Assembly: GCF_031845375.1 (NCBI RefSeq) | Contig: NZ_JAVREK010000007.1 | Span: 62,001-126,000 of the forward strand | DNA: 64,000 bases | Source: Streptomonospora wellingtoniae | Lineage (GTDB): Bacteria; Actinomycetota; Actinomycetes; Streptosporangiales; Streptosporangiaceae | Direction of reading: 5' to 3' | Part shown: positions 18,091 through 26,256 of the stretch, in pieces | Numbering within the stretch: position 1 is the first letter of the stretch | Layout: every line of letters starts with the position of its first letter | Program-made: the position numbers and the translations under genes | Notes under the pieces: generated by a model | Databases searched by the model: none | Seen by the model: only the letters and a program-made list of their open reading frames with translations | What the model was told of the DNA's origin: nothing

Positions 18091-19116
18091 CTACTGCGCG
18101 TCCGCGGTCCCCTGGATGCTCGCGTCGGCCGCACCCAGGCACAGGCCCCAGGCGATCCCGTCGAGGATGTCGTGCTCGCTGGCCGCGAACCCCGCGGCTC
18201 CGGTGCGCGCCACCACCCGCGAGAGGATCAGCGCGCCCGCGCCGATCACGTCCACCCGGCCCGGGTGCATGACGCCGATCGCGGCCCGCTGCCCGTGGTC
18301 CATCGCCAGCAGCTCGTCGGCGATCTCGTGCGTCCGCTCCGCCGGGACCCAGGAGTGGTGGATGCGCTCGGGGTCGTAGGCCGACAGCTCCATCGCGATG
18401 CCCGCCACGGTCGTAGCGGTGCCGGCCACGCAGACCAGCGACGCCGCCTCATCCAGCGGGACGGCCTCGGCGGCCTCGTCCAGCGCGGCGTCGATGTCGG
18501 CGGCGGCCGCGGCGATCTGCTCGGCCGTGGGCGGGTCGTCCGCAAGGTGGCGCTCGGCCAGCCGCACGCAGCCGATGTCGACCGAACGGGCCGCGCGCAC
18601 CGCGCCGGCGCCGTCGGGGGCGTTGCGCGGGTCGCTCCAGCCCAGCACGAACTCGGTGGATCCACCGCCGATGTCGACGATCAGGAACGGCGCGTCGAAG
18701 CCCGCGCCGGCGTCCTCCAGCTCGGCCGTGGCGCCGATGAAGGACAGCTCGGCCTCCTCGTCGCCGGTGATGACCTCGGGCTCCACGCCGATGATCTCCT
18801 CCACGCCCCGCACGAACTCGCCGCGATTGCGCGCGTCGCGGGTGGCGCTGGTAGCCACCATCCGCACCGCCTCGGGACCGAGATCGACGCCGTTCTCGCG
18901 CATGAGGTCGGCGTAGCCGCGCAGGGCCGCGAACGTGCGCTCCAGGGCCTCGGGCGTGAACTCGCCCGTGCGGTCGACGCCCTGGCCGAGCCGCACGACC
19001 TCCATGCGTCGTTCGAGGTCGATAAGCTGCACGTCCTCGTCCTCCACCCCGATCAGCGCCGAGACCAGAAGCCGGATGGAGTTGGTGCCGCAGTCCACGG
19101 CCGCCACGGTGGTCAC
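18091..19116 (-). CDS. Ppx/GppA-family exopolyphosphatase
   Basis: A 341-residue member of the sugar kinase/actin-fold Ppx/GppA family, which hydrolyses polyphosphate or pppGpp. The N-terminal VAAVDCGTNSIRLLV phosphate-1 motif, the ATSATRDARNR segment, the DIGGGSTEFVLG phosphate-2 motif and VCVAGTATTVAGI are clear. It is the short form without the C-terminal HD domain. The GTG start at 19116 overlaps the stop of the DUF501 gene by 4 bp (GTGA), so the two are translationally coupled. This DUF501-ppx pair is common in actinobacteria next to ftsB and eno. Confidence 0.92.
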   Translation of the reverse strand: MTTVAAVDCGTNSIRLLVSALIGVEDEDVQLIDLERRMEVVRLGQGVDRTGEFTPEALERTFAALRGYADLMRENGVDLGPEAVRMVATSATRDARNRGEFVRGVEEIIGVEPEVITGDEEAELSFIGATAELEDAGAGFDAPFLIVDIGGGSTEFVLGWSDPRNAPDGAGAVRAARSVDIGCVRLAERHLADDPPTAEQIAAAAADIDAALDEAAEAVPLDEAASLVCVAGTATTVAGIAMELSAYDPERIHHSWVPAERTHEIADELLAMDHGQRAAIGVMHPGRVDVIGAGALILSRVVARTGAAGFAASEHDILDGIAWGLCLGAADASIQGTADAQ

Positions 19117-19712
19117 CTGGTCGTCCCTTCGCTGTCGTCGTGGTGCGCCCGCGGTCCTCCCGCGGCGTCCGCGCCCTCGCCGCCGGCACAAGCACAGGGC
19201 CCGTCCGCCCACCAGCGCGGCAGCGCGTCCAGCGCCTCCCGGCCGAAGGGGTTGGCGCCCGGCCGCGCCAGCTCGTGGGCGACCAGGGCGTGCAGGCACT
19301 TGACCCGCTCGGGCATGCCGCCGGCGCTCTGCGTGCCCTCGGGCAGTGGATCGCCGCCGTCGCTGCGGGTCTGCTCGGCCCGCTCGTCCAGGTAGGCGCG
19401 GTGGGCGCGCTCGTAGTCCGCGCGCAGCTCCGGGTCGTCGGCGAGGCGGTCCTGCATCCGGCGCATCGCGCCGCCCGCCTCCAGCGTCCCGATCGCCGAG
19501 GCAGCGCGCGGGCAGGTGAGGTAGTAGAGCGTGGGGAACGGGGTGCCGTCCTCCAGGCGCGGCGCGGTGCGCACTACGTCGGGCAGCCCGCACGGGCACC
19601 GGTGGGCCACCGCCCGCAGGCCGCGCGGCGGGCGCCCGAGCTGGGCCCGCACCGCTGCGGCGTCTGCGTCGTCGACGGGGTCCGGCGGGGCGGCGTGTTC
19701 GGCGGAAGTCAT
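19113..19712 (-). CDS. DUF501 domain protein
   Basis: A 199-residue protein of the actinobacterial DUF501 family. The conserved core has HRCPCGLPDVVRTAPRLEDGTPFPTLYYLTCPRA, with three cysteines that could bind metal, and GGMPERVKCLHALVAHELA with a further Cys/His pair. The biochemical function is unknown. It is coupled to the downstream exopolyphosphatase by a 4-bp overlap and is divergent from the Rv2466c-like gene 83 bp away. Confidence 0.88.
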   Translation of the reverse strand: MTSAEHAAPPDPVDDADAAAVRAQLGRPPRGLRAVAHRCPCGLPDVVRTAPRLEDGTPFPTLYYLTCPRAASAIGTLEAGGAMRRMQDRLADDPELRADYERAHRAYLDERAEQTRSDGGDPLPEGTQSAGGMPERVKCLHALVAHELARPGANPFGREALDALPRWWADGPCACAGGEGADAAGGPRAHHDDSEGTTR

Positions 19713-19795
19713 CGCGCCTTCAGCGTAGTGCCCGGTGGCACCCGCTGCGCACGCCTCGCGGACGGCCCGGCCGCCCGCGACCTACCATCGGGGCC

Positions 19796-20410
19796 ATGGC
19801 CGATACCTGGATCGCCGACTTCTGGTTCGATCCCTCCTGCCCCTATACGCGCGTCACCGCTCGGTGGCTGGCGGAGGCCGCCCGGGTGCGCCCGATCAGG
19901 GTGCGCTGGCGGGTGATGAGCCTGTCGGTGCTCAACGAGAACCGCGACGACGACCCCGAAGGCGACCCCGAGGGCTACCTGTGGATCCCGGCGCGCATCT
20001 GCGCCGCGGTCCAGGCCGAGCACGGCCACGATGCGCTGGGGCGCTTCTACGACGCGCTGTGGGCCTCCCGCGAACGGGAGGACGACTACGCCGCGGGGTT
20101 CGAGCAGGCGCTGGTGCGGGCGGGACTGCCCGCCCATCTCGCGCGGTCCGGGACCTCCGACGCCTACGACGAGGCGCTCCGGGCTTCCCACGAGGAGGGC
20201 TTCGGTCTCGTCGGCGGCGACACCGGCACTCCGGTGCTGGCCGCCACCGCGCCGGACGGCAGGCGGGCGGCCGCCATGTTCGGCCCCGTCGTCTCCAGAG
20301 TGCCGCGCGGAGAGGACGCAGGACGGCTGTGGGACGGTGCCGTGCTGGTGGCCGGCACCGCCGGGTTCCACACTCTCAAGGGCCCGCCGGAGGCCGAGAT
20401 CGCGGACTGA
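19796..20410 (+). CDS. DsbA-fold oxidoreductase, Rv2466c-like (mycothiol-dependent nitroreductase family)
   Basis: A 204-residue thioredoxin-fold protein with the DsbA helical insertion. The FWFDPSCPYT start, the RWRVMSLSVLNENRDDD segment, and the cis-proline region GGDTGTPVLA match Rv2466c of M. tuberculosis, a mycothiol-dependent reductase. In the family the active site is CPWC; here it reads CPYT, so the resolving cysteine is replaced by threonine. That implies a monothiol mechanism, compatible with mycothiol as the second thiol. The ATG lies 83 bp from the divergent DUF501 gene. Confidence 0.87.
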   Translation: MADTWIADFWFDPSCPYTRVTARWLAEAARVRPIRVRWRVMSLSVLNENRDDDPEGDPEGYLWIPARICAAVQAEHGHDALGRFYDALWASREREDDYAAGFEQALVRAGLPAHLARSGTSDAYDEALRASHEEGFGLVGGDTGTPVLAATAPDGRRAAAMFGPVVSRVPRGEDAGRLWDGAVLVAGTAGFHTLKGPPEAEIAD

Positions 20411-20427
20411 GCCGGACGCACGCGGCA

Positions 20428-20445
20428 CGCCCGGCAGGCCGGGCG
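20428..20445. terminator. bidirectional terminator hairpin
   Basis: An 8-bp perfect stem (CGCCCGGC / GCCGGGCG) with a 2-nt apex lies between the convergent Rv2466c-like and FtsB-like genes. Confidence 0.5.
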
Positions 20446-20452
20446 GATCGCC

Positions 20453-21166
20453 TCAGTCGCCGGGCCGCCCGTCGGACGCGCTCCCGTTCTGCTCCGGGCT
20501 GTCGGCGGCCAGCACGGACTTCCACACCTGGGTGAACCACGGCTCGCCGGATCCGGCCGCGGCGTCGGCGTCCTGGTCGTCGGAGTCGGAGACCACGACA
20601 TAGGCGCGCTCGCCCGGGTACTGGTAGTGCAGCCGGGTGCGGGCCTCGCGCTCGATGTAGGCCGGGTTCTTCAGCTGCTTGTTGCGCTCCTGGAGGTCTG
20701 CGACGGCCTGCTCGGTCTGCGCCTGTTCCTCGCGCAGCTCGGCGATGCGCGCGCGCTGGGCCAGGTACTCGCGCAGCGGGTAGGCCAGGCTGAGCGCGAT
20801 CACGCAGATCACCAGGGCGAGGATCGCCGCACGGCTGGTGAACGCCGGGCGCGTGCGCCCGCTGCCGGAGCCCGGCGGCGCTCCGCCCCGTCCCCCCGAC
20901 GAGCGGGAGCCCGATCCGCGCCCCGGGCTCTTGGCCGCGCCGCTGCGGGTCTTGGAGGAGGGGGCCGCACCGATGGGCACGACCTTGGAGGGCTTCGACT
21001 CGCTCTCGCCCGCTCCGGCCCTGTCCCTGCTCCCGCCCCCGGCCCCCCTCGCGGCACCGCCCGGGGTTGTGCTCCCGCGGCTCCCGGCTGCTGCCGAAGC
21101 GCCAGAGGCCGGCGGCCGGCCCTTCGCGGGGCGCGGCCGCTTCGGCTGCTCTGGCACCTCGGGCAT
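20453..21166 (-). CDS. FtsB/DivIC-family septum formation initiator
   Basis: A 237-residue bitopic membrane protein. Residues about 1-108 are a long Pro/Gly/Ser/Arg-rich cytoplasmic region, followed by one membrane helix (AAILALVICVIALSLAYPL). A coiled coil (ELREEQAQTEQAVADLQERNKQLKN in heptad rhythm) and the conserved PAYIEREARTRLHYQYPGE segment come next. This is the FtsB/DivIC layout for divisome scaffolding with FtsL and FtsQ. It starts 11 bp after the enolase stop, so the two are an operon, as in most actinobacteria. Confidence 0.88.
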   Translation of the reverse strand: MPEVPEQPKRPRPAKGRPPASGASAAAGSRGSTTPGGAARGAGGGSRDRAGAGESESKPSKVVPIGAAPSSKTRSGAAKSPGRGSGSRSSGGRGGAPPGSGSGRTRPAFTSRAAILALVICVIALSLAYPLREYLAQRARIAELREEQAQTEQAVADLQERNKQLKNPAYIEREARTRLHYQYPGERAYVVVSDSDDQDADAAAGSGEPWFTQVWKSVLAADSPEQNGSASDGRPGD

Positions 21167-21177
21167 AAGCGGTCAGA

Positions 21178-22461
21178 CTAGCCCTGCGGGCGGAAGCGCG
21201 GGAAGGTCGACACGCCGGCGTACAGGGCCGCGTCGTCGAGCTCCTCCTCGATGCGGAGAAGCTGGTTGTACTTGGCCACGCGCTCGCTGCGGGCGGGGGC
21301 GCCGGTCTTGATCTGGCCGGCGTTGGTCGCCACGGCGATGTCGGCGATGGTGGTGTCCTCGGTCTCGCCGGAGCGGTGGGAGATCATCGCGGTGTAGCCG
21401 CTGCGCTGAGCCAGCGAGACCGCATCCAGGGTCTCGGTCAGGGTGCCGATCTGGTTGACCTTGACCAGCACCGAGTTGGCAGCCCCCTCGGAGATGCCGC
21501 GCTGCAGCCGCTCGGGGTTGGTGACGAACAGGTCGTCGCCCACGATCTGCAGGCGCGAGCCCAGCGTGGAGGTCAGCTGCGACCAGCCGGACCAGTCGTC
21601 CTCGTCCAGCGGGTCCTCGAGTGAGACCAGCGGGTAGGAGTCGGCCAGCTCGCCGTAGTAGGCGGCCATGTCCTCGGCGCTGCGGCTCTTGCCCTCGAAG
21701 CTGTAGACGCCGTCGGTGCAGAACTCGGTGGCGGCCACGTCCAGGGCCAGTGCGATGTCGCGCCCGGGGGTGTAGCCGGCCTTCTGCACCGCCTCGATGA
21801 TCAGGTCCAGCGCCGCGCGGTTGCTGTCGAGGTGCGGGGCGAACCCGCCCTCGTCGCCGACGCCCGTGCCCAGCCCGTGCCCCTTCAGGACCGACTTCAG
21901 CGCCTGGTAGACCTCGGCGCCCCAGCGCACCGCTTCGCGGAAGCTCGCCGCCCCCACGGGCGCGACCATGAACTCCTGGATGTCGACGTTGGTGTCGGCG
22001 TGTGCACCGCCGTTGAGGATGTTCATCATCGGCACCGGCAGCAGGTGGGCGTTGGGGCCGCCGATGTAGCGGAACAGCGGCAGGCCGGAACTGTCGGCCG
22101 CCGCGTGGGCGGTGGCCAGCGAGGCGCCGACGACGGCGTTGGCGCCCAGCCGGGACTTGTCGGGGGTGCCGTCCAGCTCGATCATGGCGCGGTCGATGAG
22201 CCGCTGCTCCTCGGGGGCGAAGCCGATCAGCTCGTCGGCGATGTCGTCGTTGACGGCGGCCACCGCCTTCTCGACGCCCTTGCCGCCGAAGCGGTCGCCG
22301 CCGTCGCGCAGCTCGACCGCCTCGAACTGCCCGGTCGACGCGCCGCTGGGGACCGCCGCGCGCGCGGTGGTCCCCTCGTCGAGCAGGACCTCCACCTCGA
22401 CCGTCGGATTACCGCGGGAGTCGAGGATCTCCCTCGCCTGCACTGCCTCGATCGACGACAA
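21178..22461 (-). CDS. eno: enolase
   Basis: A 427-residue enolase converting 2-phosphoglycerate to phosphoenolpyruvate. Seen are AREILDSRGNPTVEVE at the N-terminus, the PSGASTGQFEA loop, Mg-ligand segments ALDVAATEF, SLEDPLDEDDW and VGDDLFVTN, the catalytic lysine in LVKVNQIGTLTE and the ISHRSGETED signature. The start is TTG at 22461: a GGAG element sits 8 nt upstream and the family N-terminus begins exactly there. It is followed by the FtsB-like gene. Confidence 0.95.
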   Translation of the reverse strand: MSSIEAVQAREILDSRGNPTVEVEVLLDEGTTARAAVPSGASTGQFEAVELRDGGDRFGGKGVEKAVAAVNDDIADELIGFAPEEQRLIDRAMIELDGTPDKSRLGANAVVGASLATAHAAADSSGLPLFRYIGGPNAHLLPVPMMNILNGGAHADTNVDIQEFMVAPVGAASFREAVRWGAEVYQALKSVLKGHGLGTGVGDEGGFAPHLDSNRAALDLIIEAVQKAGYTPGRDIALALDVAATEFCTDGVYSFEGKSRSAEDMAAYYGELADSYPLVSLEDPLDEDDWSGWSQLTSTLGSRLQIVGDDLFVTNPERLQRGISEGAANSVLVKVNQIGTLTETLDAVSLAQRSGYTAMISHRSGETEDTTIADIAVATNAGQIKTGAPARSERVAKYNQLLRIEEELDDAALYAGVSTFPRFRPQG

Positions 22462-22822
22462 CGTTGCAACTCCTTCGATTCGTGTGCGGACCCGGCTCAG
22501 GCGCTTGTTGCGGATGTGACGCGGCAGGTGCGGCCTTCCCGACTGCCGGCGCGGGCCCCAGCCGCACCCTGTGCGATCCGCCCGAGCCACGGGCGTCACC
22601 CGCCACCCTAGCGATCGGGGGCGGCCGCGGTCCTGTCGGCACCCGAAATTGGTCTAGTCCACACCGGACGCCCCGAAACCGTTGGAGATCGGCGGTGGTG
22701 CGCCGACCGCAAAGAACCCCCGGCCGGACAACCGTCGCGCCGATGCATGGCGTCTATCCCTACTAAAGAGGTATAAATAGAGGTGTTACTTCGACATCCC
22801 TGATCCCGGAAGGCCGCCCGTT
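22462..22822. other. divergent intergenic region, eno / TauE permease
   Basis: A 361-bp divergent region. It holds a DasR-box-like palindrome at 22650-22661 and an A/T-rich segment (about 22755-22790, with TATAAATAG) that probably carries the permease promoter. No gene was recognised. Confidence 0.5.
22650..22661. promoter_or_regulatory. dre-like (DasR box) palindrome upstream of eno
   Basis: TGGTCTAGTCCA differs at one position from the dre core TGGTCTAGACCA bound by DasR, the GlcNAc-6-P-responsive GntR regulator of Streptomyces. It lies 189 bp upstream of the eno start. Assignment is by similarity only. Confidence 0.35.
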
Positions 22823-23746
22823 ATGCAGACGCTCGTCCTCCTGGGTTTCGTCGGCCTGCTGGCGCAACTCATCAACGGCAGCCTGGGCATGGGCTACGGG
22901 ATCAGCACGACCAGCGCCCTGCTGGTCATCGGCACGAGTCCCGCCCTCGCCTCGGCCACGGTCAACCTCTCCCAGGTCGGCTCGCAGATCGCCTCGGGCT
23001 TTGCGCACTGGCGCTTCGGCAACGTCGACTGGGCGGTGGTCTGGCGCATCGCGCTGCCCGGCGCCCTGGGCTCGTTCGTCGGAGCCGTGTTCCTCAGTCG
23101 CCTGTCCACCGATGCCGCCGGTCCGCTGATGTCCACGATCCTGCTCGTCCTGGGCACCTACCTGCTGGCGCGGTTCACCTTCCGCGACCTCCCGCACCCC
23201 GACCTCAGCCGGCCCCTGCGCACGGTCTTCCTCGCCCCCGTCGGCCTGTTCGCCGGGTTCATGAACTCCACCGGCGGCGGGGGCTGGGGACCCGTGGGGA
23301 CCTCCGCACTGCTGGCCAGCGGGCGGCTGGAGCCGCGCAAGGTCATCGGGTCGATCAGCGTGGGCGAGTCGGCCGTGGTGGTCGCCGGCAGCATCGGGTT
23401 CGCCGTCGGCCTCGGGTTCGGCGGAATCAACATCACCTGGGTGGTCGTCCTGCTGCTGGGCGGGCTGCTGGCCGCGCCCATCGCCGCCTGGCTGGCCAGC
23501 CACGTGCCCGCGCGCATGCTCGGCTCCCTGGTGGGCGGACTGATCATCTTCACCAACACCCGGGTCCTGCTGAGTAGCGAGGCGGTCAGCGCCTCCGCCG
23601 GCGTCTCCTTGGCCGTCTACTGCGCGGTGGCCCTGGGGTGGGCGGCCGCCGTCGCCTGGTCGCTGCGCGCCCACACCATCGAACGGCGCATGCGGCGCGC
23701 GAACTCGGCACCCGAGCACGCTGCGGCCACCGGGGGCGCCGACTGA
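22823..23746 (+). CDS. TauE/SafE-family membrane permease
   Basis: A 307-residue polytopic membrane protein with about eight helices in two repeats, each starting near a Gly-rich motif: LINGSLGMGYG in the first half and MNSTGGGGWGPVGTSALLASG in the second. This is the TauE/SafE family, whose members export sulfite, sulfoacetate or other organosulfur anions, though many transport unknown anions. GGAAGG precedes the ATG. Given the sulfur-activation and sulfotransferase genes elsewhere in the window a sulfur oxyanion is an attractive substrate, but nothing in the sequence proves it. Confidence 0.87.
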   Translation: MQTLVLLGFVGLLAQLINGSLGMGYGISTTSALLVIGTSPALASATVNLSQVGSQIASGFAHWRFGNVDWAVVWRIALPGALGSFVGAVFLSRLSTDAAGPLMSTILLVLGTYLLARFTFRDLPHPDLSRPLRTVFLAPVGLFAGFMNSTGGGGWGPVGTSALLASGRLEPRKVIGSISVGESAVVVAGSIGFAVGLGFGGINITWVVVLLLGGLLAAPIAAWLASHVPARMLGSLVGGLIIFTNTRVLLSSEAVSASAGVSLAVYCAVALGWAAAVAWSLRAHTIERRMRRANSAPEHAAATGGAD

Positions 23747-23966
23747 GCCGCGGGGAGGAGTGCCACCACGCGCCTGTCGGCTGTATCCGAAACCGCGTTT
23801 TCGGCCCTGACTTCAGGGAAGATGGCAGACGCGCGCCCATGCCCGAACCCTCCTGCCGCCGCCGGTGCCCGTCCCCTCGCGTCCTGCACCCCCCGCTGAA
23901 CCCGCGGCACCAGGGCGCAGGCGCGCGGCGAGCGGGACCGACCGGCGCACCCGAGGCGAGACGGAA

Positions 23967-25406
23967 ATGGCGACACCAGCAACCGGCGTGAACGCCCCGC
24001 CGCCGAGCGTTCCGACGCGGCGCCGCAACGCCGAGCTGGTCATGACGCTCTTCGCAGTAGGCCTGTTCGCGCTGGTCCTGAGCCTGGCCGGCCTGCAGGT
24101 CGACGGCAGCGTCCCCGACCGGTTCGCCCTCTACACCTGCGTCTTCGGCGGGCTCGCCGCCACGGCGCACATCGCCGTGCGCTTCCTCGCGCCCTGGGCC
24201 GACCCGCTGATCCTGCCGCTGGCCACCGCTCTCAACGGCATCGGCGTGGCCGTGATCTGGGGGCTGCACGCCTCCGCGGGCGAGGGCCCGAACGAGTCCG
24301 ACCGGCAGCTTCTGTGGACCGCGCTCGGCATGGCCGCCTGCATCGCGGTCCTCGCGGCCGTCCGCCGCCCGGCGGCGCTGCAGGGCTACCGCTACATCAC
24401 CCTCACCGGCGGGCTCGTACTGATCATGCTGCCGATGCTGCCCGGCGTCGGCATCGAGGTGTTCGGCGCGCGGCGGTGGATCGGCTTCGCCGGCTACACC
24501 GTGCAGCCCTCGGAGTTCGCCCGCATTCTGCTGATCGTCTTCCTGGCCGGATACCTCGGCCACAAGCGCGACGTGCTGGCCCTGGCGGCGCGCCACCTGC
24601 GAGTGGGCGAGGTGAAGGTCTTCAGCCTTCCGCGTATGCGCGACTTGGGGCCGATGACCGCGGCCTGGGGCGTCGCCATCCTGCTCCTGGTGGGCACCCG
24701 CGACCTGGGCACCTCCCTGGTGCTGTTCAGCGTCTTCCTGGCGATGCTCTACGTCGCCACGCGGCGCAAGTCGTGGGTGGGCATCGGCCTCGCGATGTTC
24801 CTGGCCGGGGCGACTGTGGCCTGGCAGGTCTTCTGGCACGTGCGCCAGCGGGTGGCCATCTGGCACTCCCCCTTCGACCCGGACGTCTACCGGGAGGTCG
24901 GCGGCAGCCGCCAGCTGGTGCAGGGGCTGTTCGCGATGGCCGACGGCGGGCTGACCGGCATCGGCTTCGGGAACGGCCGCACCACCGGCCTCTTCGCCTC
25001 CGACAGCGACCTGATCCTTGTCTCCGTCGGCGAGAAGCTGGGCCTGACCGGGTTGATGGCCGTCCTCCTGATGCTGCTCCTGCTGACCGAGCGCGGCTAC
25101 CGCACGGCCCTGGTCTCGCGCGACGTATTCGCCAAGCTGACCGCCTCCGGAAGCGCGTTCCTGCTGGGCTTCCAGGTTTTCGTGGTGCTGGGCGGCGTCA
25201 CGCGGCTCATCCCGATGACGGGCATGACCACGCCGTTTCTGTCAGCGGGCGGCTCGTCGCTGGTCTCGACGTGGATGATCATGGGCCTGTGGCTGCGGCT
25301 CAGCGACACCGCGCGCCGCCCCAGTTCCGCCGTGCCCGCCCGCGATTCCGCCGGCATGCCCGAAGCCGGGCAGCAGCCGGGCCGGGCGCTCTTCCACGCA
25401 CCCTGA
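23967..25406 (+). CDS. FtsW/RodA/SpoVE-family peptidoglycan glycosyltransferase
   Basis: A 479-residue membrane protein with about ten helices. Diagnostic segments are FGARRWIGFAGYTVQPSEFARI, LLLVGTRDLGTSLVLF, the extracellular loop around RVAIWHSPFDPD, GLTGIGFGNGRTTGLFASDSDLILVSVGEKLG (the E/D-rich FtsW signature region) and IPMTGMTTPFLSAGGSSLV. These are SEDS-family hallmarks: lipid II polymerases working with class B PBPs. No PBP or other division gene lies beside it, so it is a stand-alone SEDS paralogue. The ATG at 23967 is chosen as the first plausible start; the ribosome binding site is weak. Confidence 0.9.
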   Translation: MATPATGVNAPPPSVPTRRRNAELVMTLFAVGLFALVLSLAGLQVDGSVPDRFALYTCVFGGLAATAHIAVRFLAPWADPLILPLATALNGIGVAVIWGLHASAGEGPNESDRQLLWTALGMAACIAVLAAVRRPAALQGYRYITLTGGLVLIMLPMLPGVGIEVFGARRWIGFAGYTVQPSEFARILLIVFLAGYLGHKRDVLALAARHLRVGEVKVFSLPRMRDLGPMTAAWGVAILLLVGTRDLGTSLVLFSVFLAMLYVATRRKSWVGIGLAMFLAGATVAWQVFWHVRQRVAIWHSPFDPDVYREVGGSRQLVQGLFAMADGGLTGIGFGNGRTTGLFASDSDLILVSVGEKLGLTGLMAVLLMLLLLTERGYRTALVSRDVFAKLTASGSAFLLGFQVFVVLGGVTRLIPMTGMTTPFLSAGGSSLVSTWMIMGLWLRLSDTARRPSSAVPARDSAGMPEAGQQPGRALFHAP

Positions 25407-25417
25407 AGCCGCTCGAC

Positions 25418-26185
25418 CTACCAGTAGGCGCGCCACTGCTCGGGGGTCAGCGAACGCGGATCGAGACCGTCGGCGCGGGCCGCCGCCTCGGCCGCGCGGA
25501 CCCGGGCGTCGAAGCGCCGCGCCGCCGAGCGCAGGTCGATCTCGGGATCGGCGCCGCTGCGGCGCTCGTCGGCGACGCCGGCGAACAGCGCACCACCGCC
25601 CCCGCCGTCGTCGCCCACCAGATCCTCGGGGACCCCGTTGCGCACCGCCCGCTTCTGCAGCTCGTAGGCGAGCAGCGCGGCGGGCTGCCCGAAGGGGACG
25701 CCCTCCAGCACGGAGTCCCCGCGGCCCTTCTCGGCGCGCTCGGCTGCCTTGATCTCCTCCCAGTTCGCGCGTACGCCGTCGGCGCCGTCGACCTCCGCAC
25801 CGCCGAAGACGTGCGGGTGGCGGCGGGTGAGCTTGTCGACGATGCCGGCGGCGACGTCGTCGATGGTGAACCCGTCGGCGCCGCGCTCCTGGGCCACCCG
25901 GGAGTGGAAGACCACCTGCAGCAGGACGTCGCCCAACTCCTCGCGCAGCGTCGCCAGGTCGCCCTGCTCGATGGTCTCCAGCGTCTCGTAGGCCTCCTCG
26001 ATGAGGTACTTGGCCAGCGAGGAGTGCGTCTGCGAGGCGTCCCACGGGCACTCGCGCCGCAGCACGTCCATCACCCCGACCAGGTCGAGCAACCGGCTTC
26101 CGAGCGCAGCGCCTCCGGTGCCGTCCGCCTCGCCGCCGGCTCCGGCGCCGCCGTCCGGCGGGGTCCCGCCGCTGTTCGGGTTCAT
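25418..26185 (-). CDS. mazG: MazG nucleoside triphosphate pyrophosphohydrolase
   Basis: A 255-residue house-cleaning enzyme hydrolysing NTPs to NMP and PPi. The catalytic EEAYE...E..EELGDVLLQVVFH pattern with the metal-binding E-x-x-E and E-x-x-D residues is intact (LIEEAYETLETIE, REELGDVLLQVVFHSRVA). The RRHPHVFGG segment follows. Start taken as the ATG at 26185 with GGAAGGGG upstream; an in-frame GTG at 26227 with a GGAGCGGAG upstream is an alternative. It is convergent with the FtsW-like gene and 71 bp downstream of the APS kinase gene on the same strand. Confidence 0.92.
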   Translation of the reverse strand: MNPNSGGTPPDGGAGAGGEADGTGGAALGSRLLDLVGVMDVLRRECPWDASQTHSSLAKYLIEEAYETLETIEQGDLATLREELGDVLLQVVFHSRVAQERGADGFTIDDVAAGIVDKLTRRHPHVFGGAEVDGADGVRANWEEIKAAERAEKGRGDSVLEGVPFGQPAALLAYELQKRAVRNGVPEDLVGDDGGGGGALFAGVADERRSGADPEIDLRSAARRFDARVRAAEAAARADGLDPRSLTPEQWRAYW

Positions 26186-26256
26186 GGCTCTGTGGCCCCT
26201 TCCGCTTCCAGACTCCCCGGCTTCCACGGTTCTCCGCTCCCGGCTTCCGCCCGCCC

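Noticed and set aside
22823..23746. Firm assignment of the permease as a sulfite or sulfate transporter of the polysaccharide locus
   Set aside because: TauE/SafE substrates vary and the gene is 9 kb away; no sequence feature fixes the substrate.
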